A stretch of 64,000 nt of DNA from Thermosynechococcus sp. HN-54 (GTDB lineage: Bacteria; Cyanobacteriota; Cyanobacteriia; Thermosynechococcales; Thermosynechococcaceae): positions 2,294,001-2,358,000 of the forward strand of contig NZ_CP098039.1 of assembly GCF_023650955.1 (NCBI RefSeq), read 5' to 3'. The position numbers and the translations under genes were made by a program. The notes beneath the pieces were generated by a model. The model saw only the letters and a list, made by a program, of their open reading frames with translations, was not told where the DNA came from and searched no databases. Each line of letters begins with the position of its first letter. The first letter of the stretch is position 1. Positions 53,583-63,690 of this stretch are shown here, piece by piece.

Positions 53583-54902
53583 ATGCTAACCTCGACCGTG
53601 ACGCCGCTGACAACAGAACAGGCACACCTAAGAATTCAGGGGGGCTATCGGTTATCGGGTGAGGTGAGGATTAGCGGAGCCAAGAATTCCGCACTGGTAC
53701 TAATGGCAGGGGCACTCTTGGCAGCAGACACGACAGTTCTTCATGCCGTTCCAGATTTAGCAGATATTCGCCGTCTTGCAGAGATTCTACAGGCCTTGGG
53801 AGTAAAGGTACAACGCCTCGGCATTGAGACAATTGCCATTGATGCCACAGACTTGAATACCAATGACCCCCCCTACAGTTTGGTCAGTCAACTGCGGGCG
53901 AGTTTCTTTGCCATTGGCCCTCTGGTGGCACGGTTGGGAATTGCTCGCGTCCCCTTGCCGGGGGGGTGCGCCATTGGTGCTCGCCCAGTGGAACTGCATG
54001 TGCGTGGTCTGCAAGCGATGGGTGCCGAAGTCACGATTGATCACGGTGTGGTTACCGCCAGTGCCCCCAAACTGAAGGGAACGCGGATCTATTTGGACTA
54101 TCCTAGTGTCGGCGCCACCGAAACCCTGATGATGGCCGCCACCCTTGCTGAGGGGGAAACCACGATCGAAAATGCCGCCCAAGAACCCGAAGTGGTGGAT
54201 TTAGCCAACTTCTGTATCGCAATGGGGGCAAAAATCTATGGCGCAGGTACCAACTCGATCACCATTGTCGGGGTCGATCGTCTCCACGGCACTGAATACG
54301 AAATTATCCCCGATCGCATCGAAGCGGGCACATTTCTCTTGGGCGCTGCTGTCACTCGCTCAGCCATTACCCTCGCACCCGTGATTCCCAGCCACCTGAC
54401 TCCAGTTATCGCCAAACTTGCAGAAATGGGAGCAACGGTTGAATTTCCCGATCCCACCCGTGTCCGCTTTACCCCTGCCCAGCGCTATCGTGCCACCGAC
54501 ATTGAAACACTCCCCTACCCTGGCTTTCCCACGGATATGCAGGCCTTGATGATGACGTTGCTGGCCATCAGTGAGGGGAATAGTTTAGTTAGCGAAACGG
54601 TGTTTGAAAATCGCTTTGGCCATGTGGCTGAACTGAATCGCATGGGTGCCGATATTCGCGTCAAAGGGAATCACGCCGCCATCCGAGGGGTGCCTCATCT
54701 TTCCGGTGCACCCGTAACAGGTACGGATTTACGTGCCACAGCGGCTTTAGTTGTTGCTGGACTGGCTGCCCACGGCGAAACCCACGTCTATGGCTTGCAG
54801 CACTTAGATCGGGGCTACTGGCAAATTGAAGCCAAGCTGCGGGGTTTGGGCGCACAGTTAGAGCGCTATATTCCGAATGCAGCCCCCTCTCCAGTTTTTT
54901 AG
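53583..54902 (+). CDS. murA: UDP-N-acetylglucosamine 1-carboxyvinyltransferase
   Basis: First committed step of peptidoglycan synthesis: transfers enolpyruvate from PEP to UDP-GlcNAc. The 439-residue protein begins its core with '[20 protein letters not shown]', in pieces, has the catalytic cysteine C129 in '[14 protein letters not shown]' (the fosfomycin target), and '[14 protein letters not shown]' and '[13 protein letters not shown]' further on. The Cys form predicts fosfomycin sensitivity. The last 45 bases overlap the convergent gene at 54858. Confidence 0.96.
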   Translation: MLTSTVTPLTTEQAHLRIQGGYRLSGEVRISGAKNSALVLMAGALLAADTTVLHAVPDLADIRRLAEILQALGVKVQRLGIETIAIDATDLNTNDPPYSLVSQLRASFFAIGPLVARLGIARVPLPGGCAIGARPVELHVRGLQAMGAEVTIDHGVVTASAPKLKGTRIYLDYPSVGATETLMMAATLAEGETTIENAAQEPEVVDLANFCIAMGAKIYGAGTNSITIVGVDRLHGTEYEIIPDRIEAGTFLLGAAVTRSAITLAPVIPSHLTPVIAKLAEMGATVEFPDPTRVRFTPAQRYRATDIETLPYPGFPTDMQALMMTLLAISEGNSLVSETVFENRFGHVAELNRMGADIRVKGNHAAIRGVPHLSGAPVTGTDLRATAALVVAGLAAHGETHVYGLQHLDRGYWQIEAKLRGLGAQLERYIPNAAPSPVF

Positions 54903-55430
54903 TCCGGCCTTGGGGGCAACTGCAATCTCGGTTCCTATGCCCCCTGTCCATTGCGCCATCACATTCGCCAGCACTTCAGCTACGGTGGGTGTCCAATGCT
55001 CCCATGCACTGAGGGGGAGAGCTAAGGCGCCCCAATAGGCACCAAAAAGACAGCTTAAGAGAAGACCAGCGCTGGGTTGCTGCTTGATAACAATTTCATG
55101 GGCTAATTCTAAGTCCCAAGGGGCGATCGCGAGGGCATAGCGGACAATGTCCTCTCTGGTGGAGGGTAGCGGTAAAGGCTCAGGTGCCCAAGCCGCCTCT
55201 AGGTATTCATGTAGGAGGGTCTGGATCTCTTGCAACTCTGCTGGTACTGAGATCAGGGGTTGATCCCATGCCGCGAGCAACTGTGGCAGCTGGCTCCACC
55301 AATCTCCTTGGCTGTGGGTCAACCATTGGTGCGGCAGTGTCTGGGCGAGATTGAGATCTTCTTTGGCTATGCCCCATAGGAGTCCAAGGAGGGCACCACG
55401 AAACTGCTCATAGACGCCTCCTCTGACCAT
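54858..55430 (-). CDS. ADP-ribosylglycohydrolase-like protein, shortened
   Basis: A 190-residue protein. The N-terminal '[17 protein letters not shown]' and C-terminal '[20 protein letters not shown]' resemble the first and last helices of ADP-ribosylglycohydrolases ('GALLGLAVGDALG' and 'GALAGAYYG'), but the metal-binding aspartates are not evident and the protein is only about two thirds of the usual size. It may therefore be a degenerate or non-catalytic relative. It overlaps murA by 45 bases and lies 5 bases downstream of the methyltransferase gene on the same strand. Confidence 0.5.
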   Translation of the reverse strand: MVRGGVYEQFRGALLGLLWGIAKEDLNLAQTLPHQWLTHSQGDWWSQLPQLLAAWDQPLISVPAELQEIQTLLHEYLEAAWAPEPLPLPSTREDIVRYALAIAPWDLELAHEIVIKQQPSAGLLLSCLFGAYWGALALPLSAWEHWTPTVAEVLANVMAQWTGGIGTEIAVAPKAGLKNWRGGCIRNIAL

Positions 55431-55435
55431 TGCGG

Positions 55436-56059
55436 CTACTGCTTTTGACCCACAACAGCATAGAAAGGATCAGTAAATCCTAGCCAAGACCAGCGACGGG
55501 GCAGATGGGTTTCGATCACCTTGAGGGAGGGAATGCTGTGGATATAGGTTTGCACTAGCTGCACGCGATCGCCCTCTGTACCCTCACGCCACGCCTGAAT
55601 CGCTTTTTCAAAAAACATGCGATTTGAGAAGCTGACAATGACAACCCCTTGAGGCTTGAGGATACGGGCAATTTCTGTAAAGGTTGCCTCAGGATACTGG
55701 AGGTACTGCACCGACACCGCCATCAGTACGGCATCAAAACTGGCGTCCTCTAAGGGCAAGGCCAACTCTTCATTGAGGTTCTGGACAAAGTAGCGATCCA
55801 GCCGCGGGTTGTGAGCCAACTCCGCCGCATTCATGCCATGGCCGACCACTTCCTGAAAGGATAGTTCCGGCGGCAGATGCGACACCCAACTACTCATTAA
55901 GTCCAAGACCCGCATCTGCGGCTGCAGGTATTGGCGGTAGAGATCCGTGAGGCGCGCCAGAAAGAAATCATCCACATGGGTGACAAAGCGCGGTGCCGCG
56001 TAGAAAAGAGCATCACTGCGGCTATCCAATTTCGTGCGCTGTTGGGGATTGAGAATCAT
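55436..56059 (-). CDS. SAM-dependent methyltransferase (class I)
   Basis: A 207-residue protein of the Rossmann methyltransferase fold. Motif I is '[15 protein letters not shown]' (an atypical form lacking the glycine-rich GXGXG), motif II '[22 protein letters not shown]', in pieces, and '[18 protein letters not shown]' a later strand. The substrate is unknown; the lack of the normal glycine loop is worth noting, but similar proteins exist. The ATG overlaps the proS stop (ATGA), so it is cotranslated with proS. Confidence 0.75.
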   Translation of the reverse strand: MILNPQQRTKLDSRSDALFYAAPRFVTHVDDFFLARLTDLYRQYLQPQMRVLDLMSSWVSHLPPELSFQEVVGHGMNAAELAHNPRLDRYFVQNLNEELALPLEDASFDAVLMAVSVQYLQYPEATFTEIARILKPQGVVIVSFSNRMFFEKAIQAWREGTEGDRVQLVQTYIHSIPSLKVIETHLPRRWSWLGFTDPFYAVVGQKQ

Positions 56060-57864
56060 GGGGCTAACTGCTGAGCAATCTCCTTTTGAAGATAACGAAC
56101 AACTTCAGTTAAGGGGAGGGTGGATTTGGCACCGCTTGCCCGAATCACGAGTTCCACTTCACCGTTGGCGATCGCGCGCCCAGTCACTAGTCGATAGGGA
56201 ATGCCAATCAAATCCGCATCTTTGAATTTCACCCCTGCCCGCTCATCGCGATCGTCGAGGAGTACCTCAATCCCTGCCGCCTGAAACTGCTTGTACAGGT
56301 CATTGGCCACCTGCATTTGCTGCTGATCCTCGATGTTGGGCACGACAATGATTACTTGATAAGGGGCGATCGCCAGCGGCCAAATGATGCCATGTTGATC
56401 GTGGTGCTGCTCTACTGCTGCCTGAGCCAAGCGGGAAACGCCAATACCATAGCAGCCCATCACCAACGGTACCTCCGCGCCCTGTTCATTGGTGTAGGTG
56501 GCCTTCATCGCCTCAGAGTACTTTGTCCCCAACTGGAAAATATGGCCAATTTCAATGCCCCTTGCTGTTTCTAAGTGCTGCGTTGGATCATGGCAGGCGC
56601 GATCACCCGCTTGGGCTTTGCGAACATCGGCCACAATGGCCGGTAATGGACAGGATTTGCCCCAATTGACACCCACCCGATGCTGTTGATCGCGATTGGC
56701 TCCTGTAATAAACTGCTTCAACTCAGTGACGGTGTGATCGGCAATGCGAATCCAGTGGGGAATGATCTGAGGATCGGCTTTAATAACCCGATCTTCTATG
56801 TCAGGGCCAATGTAACCAAAGGGAATCGGTGTTGCTGCCCACTCTTGGGCTGTATTGGCCTCCACTATTCGCAGATCCAACAATTTGGTTGCCCCATAGT
56901 TGGGAGCTAGGGAGGTCAAGGTGTTGTGTAGCTTAACGGTATTGACCTCTTGATCACCCCGAATACTCACCAACACCAATCCAACCCGCCCATTATCGAA
57001 GACAGCTCGATAGAGGACATTTTTAACAATCTGGGTGGGATGGCACTGCAAATACTCAACAAGGGCATCAATCGTCGCTGTATTCGGGGTATCCAGCGTT
57101 GCCGTCTTTTTGTAGGTGGTCGGTACAGGGTCAGGGGGCAAGGAAACCGCCTTTTCCACATTGGCAGCGTATTGGCCATCAGCGGTATAGAGTACTTCAT
57201 CTTCACCAGCAGCCGCCAAGACCATAAATTCGTGGGATCCGGATCCGCCAATGGCACCGGAATCCGCCTCCACGGCTCGAAAGGTCAAACCACAGCGCTG
57301 CAGAATGCGGTTGTAGGTATCGTACATCACCTGATAGGTTTCTTTGAGGCTCGCCACATCCGCGTGAAACGAGTAGCCGTCCTTCATGATGAATTCGCGT
57401 CCGCGCATCAGGCCAAATCGGGGACGAATCTCATCGCGGAATTTTGTTTGAATTTGGTACAGGTGAACCGGCAGCTGACGATAGGAGCGAATCAAGTCCT
57501 TGGCGAGGGTGGTGATCACCTCTTCATGGGTGGGGCCTAGTCCCAACTGCCGCTCAGCACGATCGGTGAGGGAAAACATGATCCCTTCGGCTTTGGTGTA
57601 GGTATCCCAGCGTCCTGACTCTTGCCACAGTTCAGCGGGTTGCAGTTGCGGCAGCAAACACTCCAAGGCACCACTGCGATTCATTTCCTCACGGACAATG
57701 GCGCTTACTTTTTGCAACACTCGCCACATCAAGGGCAGATAGCTATAAATGCCACTGGCAATCCGCCGAATGTACCCCGCCCGCAGGAGCAATTTGTGGC
57801 TAGGAATTTCTGCTTCCGCTGGATCATCGCGAAGCGTGACAAAGAGCATTTGCGATAGGCGCAT
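56056..57864 (-). CDS. proS: Proline-tRNA ligase
   Basis: Charges tRNA-Pro. The 602-residue class II synthetase is of the bacterial type, with an editing (INS) domain between motifs 2 and 3: motif 1 in '[17 protein letters not shown]', motif 2 '[22 protein letters not shown]', in pieces, the INS domain at about 225-400, motif 3 '[19 protein letters not shown]', and the C-terminal anticodon-binding domain ('[20 protein letters not shown]'). First gene of a unit with the methyltransferase and the shortened hydrolase-like gene. Confidence 0.95.
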   Translation of the reverse strand: MRLSQMLFVTLRDDPAEAEIPSHKLLLRAGYIRRIASGIYSYLPLMWRVLQKVSAIVREEMNRSGALECLLPQLQPAELWQESGRWDTYTKAEGIMFSLTDRAERQLGLGPTHEEVITTLAKDLIRSYRQLPVHLYQIQTKFRDEIRPRFGLMRGREFIMKDGYSFHADVASLKETYQVMYDTYNRILQRCGLTFRAVEADSGAIGGSGSHEFMVLAAAGEDEVLYTADGQYAANVEKAVSLPPDPVPTTYKKTATLDTPNTATIDALVEYLQCHPTQIVKNVLYRAVFDNGRVGLVLVSIRGDQEVNTVKLHNTLTSLAPNYGATKLLDLRIVEANTAQEWAATPIPFGYIGPDIEDRVIKADPQIIPHWIRIADHTVTELKQFITGANRDQQHRVGVNWGKSCPLPAIVADVRKAQAGDRACHDPTQHLETARGIEIGHIFQLGTKYSEAMKATYTNEQGAEVPLVMGCYGIGVSRLAQAAVEQHHDQHGIIWPLAIAPYQVIIVVPNIEDQQQMQVANDLYKQFQAAGIEVLLDDRDERAGVKFKDADLIGIPYRLVTGRAIANGEVELVIRASGAKSTLPLTEVVRYLQKEIAQQLAP

Positions 57865-57917
57865 GGCTGGGCTACTGATACTGCACAGAGCCTCTATTTT
57901 ACGATGGCAGGCGATCG

Positions 57918-59783
57918 CTAGGGGGTAGCGGTTGGTTCGGGTTCCGCTGGTGGCGGTTGAACCGGTGTCGGCGTAGGGGCAGCCGTGGCTTCAGGGATTG
58001 GTGAAGGACTGGCAGGGGCAGCCGTGGTTTCAGGGGTAGGCGTGGGAGATGCCTCAGGGGTTGGCGAGGGCGTCACTGCTTCTGGCGTGGGTGTTGCTGG
58101 GGGAGCGGATTCTGGCTTGATTACTGGTTCAGAGGGACTTTCCGAGGGACTAGGGGGGCTTTCCCACCAAGTGGGAGTTGGCGCTGCCTGTTGACGTTGG
58201 CGCACCGCTAGTTCGTAATCCCACTGCCAAATTTTGTTTAGGGCTTCACGGTAGAGGGCGCGATCAGGCCCAATTTGCTCAGCCGTGCGAATGGCCTCCT
58301 CCAACTTGCCTTCCCGTGCTAGGCGAATCGCCCGATCCAGAATAGGACGATCCTCAATTGCCTCCAGTTTTTCCTGCCACTCATTGCGGTAGTTGGCCAC
58401 CACTGGAGCGAGCACTGCATTGTCAGGAAAGTGTTTGAGCACCCCTAGGGCGGCTTGATACTGCTTCCGTTCTGCAAGGGCGATCGCTGCATGGAGCAGG
58501 GGCTGCTCATCAATCGTGCCGAGATCCCGTTGCCAAAGGGCAATCAAACCTTGAGCTTGACCCCGTTTCGGCTGACCAAGGGGTACCTGCTGGGCTTGAG
58601 CAATGGCCAAGGCATACCCCCAGCGCAAACGGGAGTTGGCGAGCCATGTGGCCCACTGAAGATGCTGCTGGTTGCGCAACTGCTGCTGCCATGTCTTGAG
58701 GTAGGCTTGAGCCGATTCATAGAAGGGATCCGTGGTGGGAATCTGCTGCACGCGGGCGATCGCCTCCCAGTAGCCCAAAACCGTTCCCTTAGCCGCAAGG
58801 GCTTTGGCCTGCCCCAAGATCACAATCGGGCGATCATGGTAGGAGACATCGAGGGCTGGGGCAATTTTTTCAATCAGTGCCAAGGCACCCTCGCGATCGC
58901 CGGCCGCTAGGCGTTCTTCAGCGTACACAAACACTTCGGGAATCCAACGACGAATATCCGCCTGAGCTTGGGAATAGACAACCGCCTCTGGGGGAATTTT
59001 CAGAGCCAGCATGACCGCCTCCGCCAGTTCATTGGCCGTTAACCACGCCGCCAAATCCCGTGCCTGTACCAGTTGTACCCACGCATCCTGTTCTTGGGAG
59101 ATGCGCACCGAGAGCTTTTGTGCCTGTTCGCGCCAGTAGTCGGTGCCCAACTGATTCATCAATTTCACTTGTAGTAATGCCAATCCCCAATCTTGCTGGC
59201 GCAGCGCCGCCTCAGCCGTGGCCAACAAGTTTCCACCTTCTCCCACATTCGTTGCCGTCAGTAGCTCTTGGGCTTGGGAGTAGCTCGCTGCGGTGGTGGG
59301 GATTTTTTTGAGGAGCAGCGTTGCCAGTTCGATATTGCCTTGGCTCAACTGTTGGCGGGCAATCACGAGTAGGGCGGCTGACCATTCATCCATGCGCCGC
59401 TTAGCTTGGGGAAAAAGGGGGTGATCTTCTGGCCACTGACTGACGGTTTCAATGGCTTGAGCGAGAGAGGGTAAGTTGCCGTGGAGGGCTGCTTGATCGG
59501 CACAGTAGAGGCGATCGCCATCACTCATGACGAGGCCGGGGTGACGACAATCGGGCAAGGGGGGTAAAACCAATAGCCAAGCACTGGCGGTCATCAGGGT
59601 TGCCCCAGAGATTAAAAAAGGGAGCAGCCAAGGCCAGCCCTCGTAGGCCATGAGTCGTTGGCGATAGGCTTGCCAGCGGGAGGGAATAGATTCAGTAGCT
59701 GTTGTCATCACGGGGGCGATCGCTAGCTCCGCTGACTTAGGAACCCGCCGGAACCACCGTTGCCAAACCTCTAGTGCTTTCAT
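57918..59783 (-). CDS. Large single-pass membrane protein with helical repeats and Pro/Thr-rich tail
   Basis: A 621-residue protein of unknown function. After a basic cytoplasmic N-terminus (about 1-45), one membrane helix (about 47-70), then an extended alpha-helical region with TPR-like character (about 95-520; 'ALFLIEKIAP'-type repeats, many Ala, Gln, Leu and Trp), and a low-complexity tail of Pro, Thr, Glu, Ala and Ser (about 535-621). It resembles cyanobacterial proteins annotated as chromosome-segregation-like, but that name has no support here. ATG 59783 is chosen; GTG 59807 is in frame. Confidence 0.65.
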   Translation of the reverse strand: MKALEVWQRWFRRVPKSAELAIAPVMTTATESIPSRWQAYRQRLMAYEGWPWLLPFLISGATLMTASAWLLVLPPLPDCRHPGLVMSDGDRLYCADQAALHGNLPSLAQAIETVSQWPEDHPLFPQAKRRMDEWSAALLVIARQQLSQGNIELATLLLKKIPTTAASYSQAQELLTATNVGEGGNLLATAEAALRQQDWGLALLQVKLMNQLGTDYWREQAQKLSVRISQEQDAWVQLVQARDLAAWLTANELAEAVMLALKIPPEAVVYSQAQADIRRWIPEVFVYAEERLAAGDREGALALIEKIAPALDVSYHDRPIVILGQAKALAAKGTVLGYWEAIARVQQIPTTDPFYESAQAYLKTWQQQLRNQQHLQWATWLANSRLRWGYALAIAQAQQVPLGQPKRGQAQGLIALWQRDLGTIDEQPLLHAAIALAERKQYQAALGVLKHFPDNAVLAPVVANYRNEWQEKLEAIEDRPILDRAIRLAREGKLEEAIRTAEQIGPDRALYREALNKIWQWDYELAVRQRQQAAPTPTWWESPPSPSESPSEPVIKPESAPPATPTPEAVTPSPTPEASPTPTPETTAAPASPSPIPEATAAPTPTPVQPPPAEPEPTATP

Positions 59784-59968
59784 TTCCTGCTGCGGCTCCT
59801 CACCCACTGCCTGAAGCTTCCCTAGGATGCTAGGGAGGTCGTTAGAACTTGTTATAGCAAATCAACTTGGCAATTCCCTCCTGAAGTTGCCGTTTCCCAC
59901 GGCAGGATTATAATTTAAGGATACGAATCGCAATAATCCTTAACATTTCTCCTGATTTTGCAACGCCT

Positions 59969-60967
59969 GTGACCGCACTCTGGCAACGCTTGATTTTAAT
60001 CTCCCCCTTTTTCTTTTGGGGAACTGCCATGGTGGCCATGAAGGAGGTCATGCCCCATACCTCACCGCTGTGGGTTGCCGGCGTGCGCCTAGTGCCCGCA
60101 GGGCTGCTTGTTTTAGCGGTGGCGATCGCCCTCGGTAAACCCCAACCCAATAGCTTGCGGGCGTGGGGATGGATTAGTCTGTTTGCCCTTGTGGATGGCC
60201 TTTTATTTCAGGGGTTTCTTGCCACCGGCTTATCCAAAACCGGGGCAGGTCTGGGGTCAGTGATGATTGATTCGCAACCCCTTGCGGTGGCATTGCTGTC
60301 GCGCTGGCTGTATCAAGAGCGGGTTGGCGGCTGGGGCTGGCTGGGGCTATTCCTTGGGTTACTGGGCATTAGCGGCATCGGTCTAGGAGATGATCTCATC
60401 ACCCTGCTCCATCAACCCACCGCATGGCAAGGCATTCCTTGGGGACAGTGGTGGCAGCGAGGCGAACTGTGGATGCTGTTGGCAGCCCTTTCGATGGCGG
60501 TGGGGACAATTCTCATGCGTCCCTTGGCACGCTATGCGGATCCCGTTGTGGCTACAGGCTGGCACATGGTCTTGGGTGGGTTGCCGCTATTGCTCTTGCC
60601 GAGCCTGAATACGCCTGCGCCTTGGGCAGACCTACACTGGTCAGATGTCCTCAACCTTGGCTATGCCACTCTCTTTGGCAGTGCTCTGTCCTACGGTGTC
60701 TTTTTCTATTTCGCTGCTCAGGGGAATCTCACCAGTCTTAGTGCCCTGACATTTCTCACCCCTGTCTTTGCCCTTACCTTTGGTCATTGGATCTTGGGGG
60801 AAACGCTGAGTCAAGTTCAGTTGGTGGGGGTGGGTCTGACGCTCATGAGCATTTACATCATCAATCAGCGCCAAGTCCTAGGACGTTGGTGGCAACAACT
60901 TCCCTTGCCCACACGCTTGCGTGAATCGGCAACCTCGGTCAGCGTTAAAGTAGTCGATCAAAAGTAG
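59969..60967 (+). CDS. EamA/DMT-family transporter
   Basis: A 332-residue inner-membrane permease with about ten helices in two EamA repeats ('FFFWGTAMVAMKEVMP' in the first, 'LSMAVGTILMRPL' in the second). Family members export amino acids and other metabolites or move nucleotide sugars; the substrate is unknown. Start GTG 59969. The C-terminus is odd: a 14-base tandem duplication (60947-60974) shifts the frame to a stop at 60965. Without it the frame would run on into the next gene. Confidence 0.85.
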   Translation: MTALWQRLILISPFFFWGTAMVAMKEVMPHTSPLWVAGVRLVPAGLLVLAVAIALGKPQPNSLRAWGWISLFALVDGLLFQGFLATGLSKTGAGLGSVMIDSQPLAVALLSRWLYQERVGGWGWLGLFLGLLGISGIGLGDDLITLLHQPTAWQGIPWGQWWQRGELWMLLAALSMAVGTILMRPLARYADPVVATGWHMVLGGLPLLLLPSLNTPAPWADLHWSDVLNLGYATLFGSALSYGVFFYFAAQGNLTSLSALTFLTPVFALTFGHWILGETLSQVQLVGVGLTLMSIYIINQRQVLGRWWQQLPLPTRLRESATSVSVKVVDQK

Positions 60968-60974
60968 TCGATCA
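60947..60974. repeat. 14-base tandem duplication at the end of the EamA gene
   Basis: AAAGTAGTCGATCA occurs twice without spacer (60947-60960, 60961-60974). Because 14 is not a multiple of three, it changes the reading frame at the end of the transporter gene. Confidence 0.9.
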
Positions 60975-61029
60975 ACCTCAGTCAAATAGGTCAGTTTCCT
61001 GCCCAGCGTCCCCACACCCCAGCGAGTCT

Positions 61030-61818
61030 ATGAATGATCCCTTTCACCTGATCCAGTTATCAGATCTCCATTTATTTGCCACCGATGAAGGCAGACTCCT
61101 TGGCTTGCCCACAGCACAATCCTTAGCAGCGGTTCTAGCAGCCATCCGCAATCGTTTTCCTGCTGACGCCTTGCTACTCACAGGAGACTTAGCCCAAGAA
61201 CCCGTCGCTGCTACCTACGAACGGTTGGCCACCGCCTTTGGGGACTTTACCTGCCCCGTATATTGGATTCCCGGCAACCATGATGAGCCAAGGGTAATGC
61301 TGCCGGCGCTTGAGCATCCGCCGTTGAGGGGCGATCGCCAGATACCACTTGGCGCTTGGCAGGGCATTTTGCTGAATTCTCAAGTTGATGGCAAAGTCCA
61401 TGGTGAATTCAGCACCGAGACCCTCAATTGGCTGGATGAACAGTTAGGGGCTGCGAGCGATCGCCCCACCTTAATTGCACTACATCATCCCCCCTTTGAA
61501 ACGGGCGCCCCATGGCTCGACAGTAGCCGGCTGCAAAACCCTGAACAATTCTTTGCTGTATTGGATCGCCACCCTCAAGTCAAACTCGTCCTCTTTGGCC
61601 ATATCCATCAGGAATTTGCCACGGAGCGGCAAGGGGTGACGTATTTGGGCTGCCCCTCCACCTGTATCCAGTTTTTGCCCCTTGCCCCTGAATTTTCCCT
61701 TGAACCCATTGGCCCTGGATTTCGTCAGCTGTGGTTGCATCCCGATGGCACATTTAGAACCCAGATTGAGCGCGTAGAGATACCGCTAACACTGGACTTC
61801 AGTGCCAAAGGCTACTAA
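61030..61818 (+). CDS. Metallophosphoesterase, CpdA-like (class III cyclic-nucleotide phosphodiesterase)
   Basis: A 262-residue phosphodiesterase with all five metal-binding motifs: 'LSDLHLF' (D, H), 'LLTGDLAQ' (GD), 'WIPGNHDEP' (GNHD), 'ALHHPP' and 'LFGHIHQE' (GHXH). This arrangement is that of CpdA/Rv0805-type enzymes, which hydrolyse cAMP, though other phosphoesters are possible. If it acts on cAMP it could set the signal for CRP-like proteins and for channels such as the one at 5914-7695. ATG 61030 is 62 bases after the EamA stop. Confidence 0.87.
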   Translation: MNDPFHLIQLSDLHLFATDEGRLLGLPTAQSLAAVLAAIRNRFPADALLLTGDLAQEPVAATYERLATAFGDFTCPVYWIPGNHDEPRVMLPALEHPPLRGDRQIPLGAWQGILLNSQVDGKVHGEFSTETLNWLDEQLGAASDRPTLIALHHPPFETGAPWLDSSRLQNPEQFFAVLDRHPQVKLVLFGHIHQEFATERQGVTYLGCPSTCIQFLPLAPEFSLEPIGPGFRQLWLHPDGTFRTQIERVEIPLTLDFSAKGY

Positions 61819-61887
61819 AACCTAGGCGATAGCTGCATTTGTAGGCTATACCTAATTAGAAGTTTGCGTAGGTAGGAGTGGTAGGTC

Positions 61888-63573
61888 ATGAACCTGAGTC
61901 GGAACACTGAGGAGCTGAAAACGGTTCCCGAAATGACCGGCGGTCGAGTCCCCTATACCCCCCGCAACCATCGCCGCATTCTCTGCATTTTTCCCCGCTA
62001 CAGTCGCTCCTTTGGTACGTTTCACCACGCCTACCCCCTCATGGGCACTGTCCGGGCGTTTATGCCCCCCCAAGGGATTCTTCTCGTGGCTGCCTACCTA
62101 CCGCAATCTTGGGACGTGCACTTTATTGATGAAAATGTCCAGCCGGCAACCGAGGAGGACTACGCTTGGGCGGATATTGTGATCACCAGTGGCATGCACA
62201 TTCAGCGGCCACAAATTTTAGAAATTAACGAAATTGCCCATCGTCACGGTAAACTCACTGCCCTTGGCGGACCTTCTGTATCGAGTTGTCCAGAATATTA
62301 CCCTGATGTGGATATTCTCCACCTAGGAGAATTGGGGGATGCCACCGACAAGATGATTGCCTACTTTGATGAATATGGCAGCCAGCGTCCACCCCAGCAA
62401 CTCATCTTTGAAACCACTGCCCGCTTGCCCCTGAGTGAATTTCCGGTGCCCGCCTATCAGCATGTGCGCATGGAAAACTATTTCCTCGGCAGTGTTCAAT
62501 TTTCCAGTGGTTGTCCCTTTCGCTGTGAGTTTTGCGATATTCCTGAACTCTATGGCCGCAATCCCCGCCTGAAAACGCCGCAGCAGATTCTCAAGGAATT
62601 GGACACCATGCTAGCCTCAGGCAATCCGGGGGCGGTCTACTTTGTGGATGACAACTTCATTGGCAATCGTCGCGCCGTCATGGAACTGCTGCCCCACCTC
62701 ATTGACTGGCAAAAAGCCAATGGCTACCCGCTGCAATTTGCCTGTGAAGCCACACTGAACATTGCCCAAAGCCCAAAACTTTTGGAAATGATGCGGGAAG
62801 CCTATTTCTGCACGATTTTCTGTGGCATTGAAACCCCAGAACCCGAAGCCCTCCATGCCATTCACAAGGATCAAAACCTAAGTATGCCGATTTTAGAGGC
62901 CGTGCAAACCCTCAATAGTTACGGCATGGAAGTGGTCTCTGGCATCATTATTGGTTTTGATACGGATACCCCAGAAACGGGCGATCGCATCCTTGAGTTT
63001 ATTCGCGCCTCCCACATCCCCACCTTGACGATTAACCTGCTGCACGCCCTACCCCGTACACCTCTCTGGCGCCGCCTTGAAGCAGAAGGTCGCCTCAACC
63101 ATGATGAAAATCGCGAGTCCAATGTCGAGTTCCTCATGCCCTACGAAGAGGTAGTGGAAATGTGGCGCCGCACCATCACAACCGCCTATGAACCGGAGTT
63201 TCTCTACGAGCGGTTTGCCTATCAAATGGAACACACCTATCCCAACCGCATTGCGGTGCCCAATAGCCCAGCTCGCCTCAGCCGCGAAAATATCCTGCGG
63301 GGACTGCGGATCATGAAAAATCTGCTCTGGCACGTGGGGCTTTGGGGCAGCTACCGCAAGACCTTCTGGAAACTAGCATGGCCCGCCTTGAAAAAAGGCC
63401 AAATTGAACAGGTGATCCACGTGGGTGTGGTCGGGCATCATCTGATTAACTTTGCCCAAGAATGTGCACGAGGGGATGAAGCGGCCTCCTTCTATGCCCA
63501 ACGCCTGCGGCAAAAAAACACAACGGCCACCTCGCCCAAATCTGCCATCAAGTTACCAGTGAAACTGCGCTAA
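61888..63573 (+). CDS. B12-binding radical SAM methyltransferase, HpnP-like
   Basis: A 561-residue class B radical SAM protein. An N-terminal cobalamin-binding Rossmann domain ('ILCIFPRYSRSFGTF', 'PPQGILLVAAYLP', 'FIDENVQPA', 'ITSGMHIQRPQI', 'GGPSVSSCPEYYP') is followed by the radical SAM domain with C209, C213 and C216 in 'SSGCPFRCEFCDIPELYGR', and a C-terminal region of the DUF4070 type. From memory this pattern is close to HpnP, the hopanoid C-2 methylase, but related proteins with other substrates exist, so the gene name is left open. A GTAGGAG stretch precedes ATG 61888. Confidence 0.75.
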   Translation: MNLSRNTEELKTVPEMTGGRVPYTPRNHRRILCIFPRYSRSFGTFHHAYPLMGTVRAFMPPQGILLVAAYLPQSWDVHFIDENVQPATEEDYAWADIVITSGMHIQRPQILEINEIAHRHGKLTALGGPSVSSCPEYYPDVDILHLGELGDATDKMIAYFDEYGSQRPPQQLIFETTARLPLSEFPVPAYQHVRMENYFLGSVQFSSGCPFRCEFCDIPELYGRNPRLKTPQQILKELDTMLASGNPGAVYFVDDNFIGNRRAVMELLPHLIDWQKANGYPLQFACEATLNIAQSPKLLEMMREAYFCTIFCGIETPEPEALHAIHKDQNLSMPILEAVQTLNSYGMEVVSGIIIGFDTDTPETGDRILEFIRASHIPTLTINLLHALPRTPLWRRLEAEGRLNHDENRESNVEFLMPYEEVVEMWRRTITTAYEPEFLYERFAYQMEHTYPNRIAVPNSPARLSRENILRGLRIMKNLLWHVGLWGSYRKTFWKLAWPALKKGQIEQVIHVGVVGHHLINFAQECARGDEAASFYAQRLRQKNTTATSPKSAIKLPVKLR

Positions 63574-63589
63574 CGCTCCTCACGGCATT

Positions 63590-63605
63590 CACCCTCCCTA
63601 GGGTG
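63590..63605 (+). terminator. Possible terminator hairpin
   Basis: CACCCT-CCCT-AGGGTG, a 6-base stem 17 bases after the radical SAM gene, followed by GGGTGATTTATTTA rather than a pure T-run. Confidence 0.4.
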
Positions 63606-63630
63606 GGGTGATTTATTTACTTTACAGTCA

Positions 63631-63636
63631 TATAAT
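63631..63636 (+). promoter_or_regulatory. Candidate -10 box of the ArsR-type gene
   Basis: TATAAT at 63631-63636 in AT-rich sequence, 55 bases before ATG 63691. No convincing -35 at 17 bases. Confidence 0.35.
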
Positions 63637-63690
63637 AGAATTACTAAGTTAAGTTATCTTGATCTGTGTCTCTAGTGTGCGATACCCCCT

